A stretch of DNA of 27,177 bases from Echinostoma caproni (taxonomy: Eukaryota; Platyhelminthes; Trematoda; Plagiorchiida; Echinostomatidae), in contig UZAN01039777.1 in assembly GCA_900618425.1 (NCBI GenBank), positions 5,200 to 32,376 on the forward strand, in the 5' to 3' direction. Position 1 is the stretch's first letter, and each line of letters opens with the position of its first letter. The notes under the pieces were generated by a model. It searched no databases and was not told where the DNA came from. It worked only from the letters and a program-made list of their open reading frames with translations. Below, piece by piece: positions 19,226-27,177 of the stretch. Position numbers and translations under genes: made by a program.

Positions 19226-20252
19226 AATATTTCTTTGGGATGATCTCAGCTCAGATGGGAGAAATACCCCCGTTCCCCCAAAAAGGAAGGATTATCTTAC
19301 TTGAACCAGCCAACTGTTCAGCTAGATGTGAATTGAAAAAATAAGTGATTTTCTATTTATTAAAAAATATGCAATAAAACAGTCCAAACTAGCTCGAAAA
19401 TTTGCTTTTTCTACGGGGCTTATCTGAAACAATACCTTTGAAGTAGAACATCAAACTGGTTATATGTGGTTAGTCTTGGTGATACACCTGAAGTCATTCT
19501 CAATTTTTCAATAAGACAATTACGAGTATGAAGTACAGTTATTCATTTCCAACAAAATCGGCGGATATAGTTATTAATTGGTAGTAGCAGATCATGTCCC
19601 ATGTTATCTGTATGCCCAACAGCTTGCACACCTATTCACTTAATATCACCAAAGGTCTCAAAAAATAAGTTTTGATTAAACGGAAACAAACCTATCTGGA
19701 ATTTTCGATTCAGCAACCAGCTTTCTGTGAATGTCCAGAGTAGCCATACTATACCTATTGAATGCCTATCGTTCAACCACTTTTTGCCGTGCTGGTATCC
19801 ATTTTCATTTTGATACAAGTCCTTCGAGGCAATGAGGTTCGGTGACGAGCAGTTACTCCAAGTCGGGAGTAGCCGGAAATTTCCTGCCAACTTATCAGAA
19901 ACAAAGTTTTACTGGAAACCATCAGAGCTAACTGCAATATGTTGAAAACTTTTACACGTTCATCAATAATCTAGTGCCTATTCGACGCGTACAATGGCAG
20001 GGGAGGAATGTGCACCCGATCGTTCTGTACACTGAGAACCGAAATGAATGGCAAATAAACTCGTTTCATTAGTGTTTGTTTTCCATCTAAACCAATAAAC
20101 ATTGTAAAATAGGTTAAGCAACACATTGAAGATGACGATGATTCCGTTGGTTTTAGTGTGACTCCAATTGTGCCATTATTACTGATTACAGCGCATCAAA
20201 CACTCACACGACTGCAAAACTTGAAAGCTCTATATTCCTATATTGGAGAGAT
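19226..20252. other. Non-coding stretch, no supported gene
   Basis: A minus-strand frame of 84 codons (19636-19890) has no recognisable content, though a pyrimidine-rich 'ctttgtttctgataag' precedes it. No repeat was identified. Confidence 0.35.
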
Positions 20253-20546
20253 CTAACACATCAGCCATTTCTCTAAGCGTTGTTGGATGCTGAGACAAAA
20301 GCCACTTAACCTACGGAAATTACGATGAGAATAAATAGTGTTCATTTGGGAAGGGAACATGGCATTCATGCTAGTGCCTTGTGTGCATTCAACCACTATA
20401 GGCTCGAATATGGTAGATATGGTGTTGATTTTAACGAGAGAATTATCATTCACCCCTCCAACTGCAGCAGTAAAACCTATCCATGTGTTTATTTGGACTT
20501 TTCTTAGCACAACCGTAACACAGCTGCACACCTGAAGCACGAACAA
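20253..20546 (-). CDS. Unassigned frame in a stretch open on both strands
   Basis: This 97-codon minus frame overlaps two plus frames (20325-20507 and 20338-20535). An acceptor-like 'tcgtgcttcag' lies at its 5' side and a weak donor 'gttaag' near 20313. Any one of the three frames, or none, may be real. I do not recognise any of them. Stop-poor sequence on both strands usually reflects composition. Confidence 0.15.
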   Translation of the reverse strand: MFVLQVCSCVTVVLRKVQINTWIGFTAAVGGVNDNSLVKINTISTIFEPIVVECTQGTSMNAMFPSQMNTIYSHRNFRRLSGFCLSIQQRLEKWLMC

Positions 20547-20829
20547 ACTTCAGTGATTTACCTTGTATTTCACTGATTAGGTACAATGGTTTGACAGTCT
20601 CCTATCGACGCACTTTATGCTCTACTGTCAACCAAAGGCTTGCTTGACCTTTCAAAATCATATATTTTGCATTCTGGATTCCATGTAGCTTAAATGCAGT
20701 AGTATGTTGCGAAATTTCAAAATGCTCCACCGATCCCGTGAATGCATGGTTTTCAGTTCAATTAAAACGGACCTTTGGCTTGGAGAATTCATTCAAAATT
20801 GCTGAATGATTAACAGTATCAGAAACAAA

Positions 20830-20992
20830 CTAACCGCTAACATAACAAAGTTCATCATGCACAATATTATCAACATCATCCGAGTCACCTGAATCATAAT
20901 CATCATCATCCGAATCATCAGCATCAGCATCACCATCATCATCCGAATCATCATTATCCTTATACGTTACTAACGCGAGATATTCAATAAGA
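20830..20992 (-). CDS. Asp/Ser-rich possible terminal exon, or decayed GAT repeat
   Basis: On the minus strand, after an AG at 20994-20993, 53 codons run to TAG at 20832-20830. The product starts LIEYLALVTYK, has a 30-residue acidic tract of Asp with Ser, Gly, Ala and Tyr interruptions (such as 'DDSDDDGDADADDS'), and ends VHDELCYVSG. Acidic C-terminal tails of this kind are common in nuclear and chromatin proteins (general knowledge). The acceptor lacks a strong pyrimidine tract, and an in-frame TAG lies just upstream. The tract at 20871-20957 could equally be a degenerating (ATC)n/(GAT)n microsatellite. Confidence 0.25.
20871..20957. repeat. Interrupted (ATC)n trinucleotide repeat
   Basis: About 29 triplets are mostly atc/tca units with interruptions by 'cga', 'agc', 'acc' and 'taa'. 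A higher-order unit 'atcatcatccgaatcatc' recurs, which suggests local duplication of a short block. Confidence 0.85.
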
Positions 20993-23333
20993 CTACGTAC
21001 CTACTGATTTACGATTTCAGTAGTGTGACTATTCAACCCACCGCCGCGTGGTTCATCGTTCTGCTAATTTACCATATTTCATCTACCAGCAGCTTGCGAC
21101 ATTCATTCAGCATTTTACATCTTAACATTTCCTTTATTTACTGCTTGATACAAAATGTAAATTTCGCCCAGCATAAGAAAACTGCCACTCGTTTATACAA
21201 ACGCATTCCGACGCGCACATTTTAAAGGCACCAAAGAAAAGCGCGATCAGATCACAAAATACACTCACGTCTAAAAATCGCTTGCTTGCAAACATTGGTT
21301 GTACGTTATCATTTCAGTATAGACGATTGATCATGTATTATAGAACCATATCTGATGAACCTTGGTTGTCGATTTTGCATCCTGTATTCGTTGGGACGCG
21401 AAGCGACACAAGTAACGCATCGGACATAGCAACGCAGCTAAAAATGCAGCTAAGCTGACATGAACTTTGTAGAACATAGTTTGAATAAGTCGATTAAGGA
21501 CGACCGAGTATTTACTACAATCATCTTCATTGTCATCCTCTTTGGGGTGCCAAAAACAATTTAACCTTATTTGTCGTCAAATTCACCCTTTCCATGTTCT
21601 ATTTATCGAAGTAATTATTATCAAGACGTTCATTCAGTAAATGAGCAGAGCAGCAATGCAGTATTTGCTTAGACTCAAGTCTTTGCATACACAACCGGGT
21701 TTGAGTAGCTTATTCGTTTATGCCTGACGACCTCGAGATGAATTTCTTCATTAGCAGATCGTATCTATGATCAAACAGGTTGATTGCTTGGAATTCGTAG
21801 ATAAACCCAAAGGTGAACTTACGAACGGCGAATCGTTCTGTCAAGAAGCAAAACGTTTAGTTTACGTAACGTTCAGTTTGCTCTCGGTAAAAAAAAGTTC
21901 ACTATCACACGTAGGTTTGTTGATGTCTCTTATGCATCTTGTTCAAAAGTAAATGTATTGGATTGTGGGATTCTTAGCAGCACGTTAGAATAAGTATATC
22001 CTGGATATTATGTAAAGACCAACAAATTTTGCGACAACAGATGAATACATAGGTAAGAAAAAATTCCAATCTGTTCGTTGGCCTGATACCTAATGGTAAA
22101 CTTGGAATGGTCATGTTCTCTTATAGAACAACCAAATAAATGGAAAAGTCCGCCGATGCTTACCCAATGTGTTAGCACAAACTGCCTTCGTTCAACATAT
22201 TACTTGATTATTTGACCAAACTTAATTGTAAGAATCTATTATCTCTGTTGTTATCTCCATTATAAATATTTTTATTGTCCCTGTCATTATTATTATTATC
22301 TTATAACTTTCTGAGACATTCCCTAGAGTCACCGTTTTACTGAAAACTACCTATGTTTAGTTTATGTTAAAACCACATGAAATGTACTTTATTGACACTG
22401 TTGTTATCTCAAAAACTTGTAAATCGTTTAGGCAAACGCATACGTACAAGCGGAATGGGAACCAAGAAAGGAATTAAAAAATTGTAGTTTATAAGGACAC
22501 TAGATTTTGGGTTTCGCAGCAGATCAGCAGGTGACACTGGCTGAAAATACTGCTATCAAAGCAATGCGTTCCCAAAATAAACTTAAACAAAGAGAGAGTA
22601 CAGCAAACGAGCATGATAATTATATCAATCATTTTGTTGCCCTTCGGCTGGTGCTTATCGCAGAAAGCAGAATAGTTTATATGTCACATGTGATGATTGT
22701 CCGACATAGCACCAATTCACCCTTCCGCTTACGTGTTTATCAGCATAATGTCAGAAGGAAGTAAACCTTCTATTGAAAGACGGGACATTCGGCGCTTGGT
22801 TAATATGACCTTTGCAAATCCTAGTCACCTCGGCATGCATACAGGTTACAATTCATCCACTGCTTTGTTTTGATCTGTCTGCGTCATGTGCAATTCGTAG
22901 AACTGGAGTGATGTTTATGTATTTTCTCCTTTGAGATTTATTGTTATATATCAGTTTAAAAGGAAAGAAACCACTCAAATGTTGTCATACCGATTCTATG
23001 ATTGATTTTATATTCCATTCGGAAATAGAGTATCTCGGAATCCTCAGATAACTATGACATCCCTCTAAATAGGCTGTGTCAACAGAGCAAACCCAATCTA
23101 CTGGTGCGAGGTTGGAACTCCGCTGAGGCGGAACGATTTATTGTATTTTCTGGTTCATTATTATAGCTATCAAATATAAAATATAAAGAGCTTATAGCAA
23201 ACCAAATTTCAGAATTTCGCGATAAAAGTTTCCATCTTCCAACTCATCGGACATAGTTTCGTTTTGTTACATCTCCTCCACTTCGAGCCAACTTCAGACA
23301 TATCACATACATGATTATAATTATTATTTTTTT
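20993..23333. other. Non-coding stretch, no supported gene
   Basis: It contains a short (ATT)4 run at 22286-22299 and several short plus frames (21767-21952, 22507-22764) of unrecognised content. No repeat family was identified. Confidence 0.35.
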
Positions 23334-23364
23334 CATATGATATATTGCCATTATTTATCATATG
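23334..23364. repeat. AT-rich hairpin
   Basis: catatgata (23334-23342) and tatcatatg (23356-23364) are perfect reverse complements around a 13-base spacer. Each arm contains the palindrome 'catatg'. Confidence 0.75.
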
Positions 23365-23495
23365 TTACCATGTAAAGTGAAATCACTACAGTCTTTCAAG
23401 TGAATACATGATTATTGGATCAAAGAGCAAGTTTCTCTCCAGGCTTTCAAACGTTCCCTTCGAATTGTGTAAACAGATATCACTGATCGGAATGT

Positions 23496-23585
23496 GATGA
23501 GAATGTTTGTGATAATAGAAGAAGAGCACTAGACAGTTATTTCGCCATGTTTCGAACTTGTCAGCAGTACGTACTCTTTGTGTCA
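23496..23585 (-). repeat. Hammerhead SINE-like repeat, copy 2 (ribozyme relic)
   Basis: The hammerhead parts lie at 23570-23526 on the minus strand. Stem I is GTACTG/TAGTGC, core CTGACAA (23564-23558), stem II GTTC/TGGC weakened, GAAA (23543-23540) intact, and stem III TAACTG mutated. U16.1 and H17 are kept as T and C (GTC cleavage triplet). G8 has changed to A, so no cleavage is expected. The 3' end at 23496 matches copy 1. Confidence 0.75.
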
Positions 23586-23651
23586 CTTTTGTGTCCCAAA
23601 CAGGTCGAAACAGCTATCCACTGCTCTTTGTCAGTCACAAACATTTTCATC
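23586..23651 (+). repeat. Hammerhead SINE-like repeat, copy 3 (3' half)
   Basis: On the plus strand, stem II GTCC/GGTC (23593-23596 and 23603-23606) surrounds the loop CAAACA. It is followed by GAAA (23607-23610), stem III CAGCTA, the cleavage dinucleotide TC (23617-23618) and the stem I 3' strand CACTGC (23619-23624). The CTGANGA core and the stem I 5' strand are absent, replaced by 'cttttgt'. It ends 'cattttcatc' at 23651. It faces copy 2 head to head, giving an imperfect inverted repeat with arms of about 56 bases. Confidence 0.75.
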
Positions 23652-25424
23652 CCATTTGAATGCCTCTACCTCGTGAGGACCTAACGATCTCCCAACGAGT
23701 GAAACCCACACCCAAGACCATCAAGAGTGACTGGTGCCTCTGAACCATCAAATGAGCCAACTCAAGCTTGATAATCTGAAGATATCATTGAACATTATTA
23801 TTTCACAGAGATTTTACATGATCGAATGGTCTCACATGATAGTCAGAATCGACTTTGATCCGTATCCATTGTTCAGTTGTCGTGTCCTTTATCTCTAAGA
23901 TATTAAATTTTCAACAACAGCAATCTCAAAATAACATCCTCTCCATCTTACTCCACTTATTTTACTTATACTTTATGTGATGTCATGATTACGAATAACT
24001 GAAAACGTGCTTATTGGGCACGTTGTTGTTCTCAATGTGTTCTGTGGGACCAATGAAACGCTATTGTACTTTCATCCAAATTAGTCATTTCGAAAGCAAA
24101 TATTTACAAAAATCCAAGTATCGCTAGAGAATGCTGTGCGCATAATTGAGCAAAAACTTACTTGAAAGACCCAAAGATTCTCCTAAATGGTTTAAAAAGA
24201 GATACGATAATCCGTATTTCACTCAGTTGTTAAATTAATCAATGGAGCTATCACACGTTTGCCTACTCATTAGTAGTTAATCTTTTGAAACGAAATTATG
24301 ACCACAGATGTGAATTTCAGCAGAAATGCTTCATCAGGAACCGAAATTCTCAATAAAAAGTTGTGTTCAAAGTAATTGCTTGTGCCGCTAATAGAGATGC
24401 AACCAACCAACGCTTTTCAACAATTGCTTCTAATCGAAACGCATTAGAAATTTACTTCAGTCTCCAAGATTAAATATGAACATGTAGTATTTGGGATACG
24501 TGCATTTTACAAGGATACAAACTGCAATCACCCTGAGCGAATCGCGTGGGATATTCAATCGGAAGTCCCATTGGCCTAATGGGCAACATCCCAATTCAGT
24601 TAGGTAACCAACTGGATTTGTCAAATGCTCAAAGTGATTTCTCATCCCAATTGTGTCGGGTATTCTCCAATGGCCGCTTCTAGAATAAGAACATCATAGC
24701 AATCTGAATCTAATTTCTCTCTCTTATTTTGTATTGAAGAAGAAGTGCAAGTAGAGAGCTTTTTACAACCCGTGTTCTCTAGAAAACACAAGCGTTAATA
24801 TATGAACGGTGAATGAAAAAAATCTGGCACGTAGTTTGATGAAATCCGACAAAATAGACCAAAAATTTGCTCGAGTAGTGAGATTATTTGTGACTGGAGA
24901 GGATGAAATGAGCAATCATAGCTTTTATTTGTATGTTCTCCTCAGAGCGAGAAACTGCACCAACGAGCTAAATGTTGGCAGTCAACCTGCAACGGATTAC
25001 CAGTATGATACAATTAATTGCGTTGCAATCAATTAAACTCGTGATTCAAACAGGCCGTTGCGTTGGGTAATCGGTATTCATTTCGGACGTGAACAAAACG
25101 TCTGATACGCTTTGCATATCCAAATTTGCATCACAGTATGCAATTTTAATTGCGTTAAGTCTGACAAAAATCAAACAATACGTGCCTAAATAATAGTAAT
25201 AATATGTAAACGGTAAAAGGCGTCGAAGTAAGTACGCTCCTACCCCTCAAAATTTCACTTCATTCACTCCTTACCGTCATCGTTGTCTTCACTTCCCCCA
25301 GCTGATCTTCTTGCTATGTAACAAATGAATCAGAAAAGAGTCCATAACCATTAAAGTAAAGACAAATCACTTATTTGCACATAACTGAGGTATTTATTGT
25401 AGGTTACGCCCGTGCTATTCCAAT
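23652..25424. other. Non-coding stretch, no supported gene
   Basis: Frames at 24457-24645 (minus) and 24809-25036 (plus) have no recognisable content. An imperfect palindrome 'cccattggcctaatggg' lies near 24569. Nothing else was identified. Confidence 0.35.
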
Positions 25425-25540
25425 TGCAACGCGAACTTATTTCAACGGCCGGCACGTGGACGGAAAAACGAACCGGAAGTCTTGAAAGTGCGCGTGCGTG
25501 TGCATTATTGCTGTGTGAAGCAATGAAATCTTGGTAAGTG
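25425..25540 (+). promoter_or_regulatory. CpG-dense promoter-like patch with splice donor
   Basis: This patch holds about a dozen CpGs in 100 bases within an otherwise CpG-poor, AT-rich area. It contains an E-box CACGTG (25453-25458), a perfect ETS/GABP-type site ACCGGAAGT (25472-25480) and a GC/TG-alternating 'gcgcgtgcgtgtgc' resembling NRF1-type sites. Downstream, ATG (25523-25525) is followed after 8 bases by TTG then 'gtaagt' (25534-25539), a near-consensus 5' splice site. Together this looks like a TATA-less promoter and a first exon on the plus strand. No downstream exon was identified. Confidence 0.35.
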
Positions 25541-26883
25541 GGAAGGATGAAATTAGTCCTCAGCTTGGCAAGTGTGTATGGTAGATCAACTGAGTTAGGG
25601 ATTTTTCCTCAAAGTGAAATCTGGGTGTCTGTTAGCAGAAATCAATGCTAAAATACGACACAAACCGGTTCATAATGTTATAGTTCCAAAGGAAAAGTGT
25701 CGGACAAGAATAAGCTAATTCGCTCCATGAGTTCTTTTTATTTTTGATCATTAGGAAACACCTACAGTCACATTCGTTTGCTCCATCCAAATATACTACT
25801 CGCAAATTTGAGTAATACCTCACAACAACAAACAGTTTTGTTCTAAAATATCAAATAGTGGCTCACTTTATGATTGTGTCAGAAACCAGTAATTTGTAAA
25901 CGATTCGTTTACCAGTAAAATGCTGACGTCATTCTTGCATTTTGGAGTGGTGCAAAACAGTTCCTGATCAAACATTATTATTGCATACAAAATGGTGTAC
26001 ATACAAATCAAAGCAGTGCGACATGAATGAGTTTCAGACCAGTAATCATGAGTAGCCCTCCAGTTGTTACAATGCGGGTTTTCAGTAAACACACTTTTGT
26101 TTTAACTCAGCTGTAAATCCAAAGTATGAAGTAGATACCCGCAAGTAGCTTAGGAAGGGTGAAATGTCATGTATTTAAGCGATAAAGAACTATTTGAATG
26201 AAATTTGATCTTAAATTTCCTAATCATCGTCTACGTAGAACTGGGCAACCACAAATTAATTATCTTTTTGAAATTACTTGTTGAGTATAAATCCAATAGA
26301 GATATGAAATATGACCCAGACTGTCTCCAGTGGAAAATATTAGATATATTGAACATACCCAGTCGCAGATTTTCACTGTGACCTGTGAAGTGCACGAGTT
26401 TGGGAGTAATTATAATGAAACAATGGAGAATGGAGTTCAGTTGAAAAGCAGTTAATTTGCATCCCAGTGGTCCGCTTCCACCAAAATTACGTCGGCAAAA
26501 ATTTTCTTGAACCTTGATAAGCCTAATAGACTAAGATCGTTTTCAACAAAACATACGTGATTTCAGTCGGGGTCAAATTTTCGCCCTACGCATGAAAATC
26601 GATACGCGCATTAAACAACGCTGCTGCCACCAACGGCTCGTTAGGTCCTACTTAGAGTAGGAGATATCAGGTTAGTGATTTCATAAGGAAGCAAAATATG
26701 GTTTTGGTCACTGGGTTCATTCAATGGAACTTATTAAAAATTAAAAGTAGAGCATTTCCATCTAAACTTGATCTAGTTGAACAATTTTCGTGGTAATGGA
26801 TACCGGATTTCTGATCAATTGATTAATCGAATTCACTCATACTCGTCCAACCTGCAATAACTTATTTTGCGATTCTCTTGAAT
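25541..26883. other. Non-coding stretch, including possible 3' UTR
   Basis: The right part would be the 3' UTR of the minus-strand gene whose coding end is at 26884. I did not find a clear AATAAA on the minus strand close to it. Frames at 25632-25823 and 25868-26092 (minus) have no recognisable content. Confidence 0.35.
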
Positions 26884-27108
26884 TTAATGTTTGAGCGAAC
26901 TACAAACTTGGTCAATTTCTGACTGTGCCGTACGATATCTTGCTGCATTCAAGTGTCTCCGATCATATTTATTTTTTGGCGGCAAGTGAAGTACCTCACC
27001 GGTNTCGATATTGTGTGATTGCCAAAGTGAAGCGTCCAACAAGTTTGCACATTTTATGGTATCTAACAAACGATAAGGCAAAAAACTTGTATAATTATTG
27101 AGTGTTGA
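26884..27108 (-). CDS. Terminal coding exon of an unassigned gene (5' part off-window)
   Basis: A textbook 3' splice site on the minus strand, pyrimidine-rich ending 'tattttgttttgcag' at 27109, opens an exon at 27108 in phase 0. It reads 74 codons to TAA at 26886-26884. The product begins STLNNYTSFLPYRLLD and continues with 'LLDASLWQSHNI'. One ambiguous residue follows (codon GAN, Asp or Glu, because of N27004), then 'TGEVLHLPPKNKYDRRHLN' and a likely helix 'AARYRTAQSEIDQVCSSL'. The mixed, charged, non-repetitive composition is protein-like, unlike most other open frames here. I do not recognise the family. No ATG begins the exon, so it is the 3' end of a gene extending past 27177. Confidence 0.55.
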   Translation of the reverse strand, partial: STLNNYTSFLPYRLLDTIKCANLLDASLWQSHNIXTGEVLHLPPKNKYDRRHLNAARYRTAQSEIDQVCSSLKH

Positions 27109-27177
27109 CTGCAAAACAAAATATGACGCGGAAAACAATAGCTGAACTAACGTTCTCGGTGTAGATCACCAGGCAAG

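Noticed and set aside
23100..23135. 'gaggttggaactcc' resembling a B box
   Set aside because: Two mismatches to consensus and no A box at tRNA spacing.
1..27177. CRISPR array, bacterial operon or phage region
   Set aside because: No regularly spaced direct repeats, no dense coding and no ribosome-binding-site pattern; the window has eukaryotic signals throughout.

Overview
The window reads as animal nuclear DNA, most likely from a flatworm (platyhelminth), probably a digenean trematode such as a schistosome or a relative. It is AT-rich, shows no dense coding, and has no operons, rRNA or CRISPR array. The best lineage clue is a dispersed repeat that carries hammerhead-ribozyme cores, in one copy behind a tRNA-like Pol III promoter. 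That is the architecture known from the Sm-alpha SINE/satellite family of schistosomes. The species assignment is inference. Single or triple N bases lie at 7021, 7310, 8561, 14182-14184 and 27004, so this is draft assembly.

Most of the window is intergenic or intronic sequence studded with decayed retroelements. Four copies of the hammerhead repeat are visible. The copy at 577-621 (minus) keeps every catalytic-core nucleotide. The copy at 15211-15346 (minus) has A and B boxes followed by a mutated ribozyme. Two copies at 23496-23651 form a head-to-head inverted pair. Separate tRNA-like segments lie at 3070-3150, 8821-8892 and 14018-14065. A GIY-YIG endonuclease fragment of a Penelope-like element lies on the minus strand at 9774-10214; the catalytic Glu position appears lost and a TG microsatellite has expanded inside it. 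A frameshifted trace of a Ty3/Gypsy integrase lies at about 11570-11765 (minus). A possible non-LTR endonuclease trace is at 16376-16462 and an LTR-like segment at about 15630-15845.

Host genes are scarce. The best supported piece is a terminal coding exon at 26884-27108 (minus): a strong polypyrimidine-AG acceptor, 74 phase-0 codons, then TAA; the rest of the gene lies beyond the right edge. Weaker candidates are a plus-strand cluster at 18228-19225 (longest ORF of the window, an embedded AG...GT exon and an AATAAA), an Asp/Ser-rich possible exon or GAT repeat at 20830-20992, an ORF at 4358-4759, and a CpG-dense promoter-like patch at 25425-25540 with ETS and E-box motifs and a consensus splice donor. 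None of the host reading frames could be assigned to a protein family by eye. No interaction between genes can be inferred.
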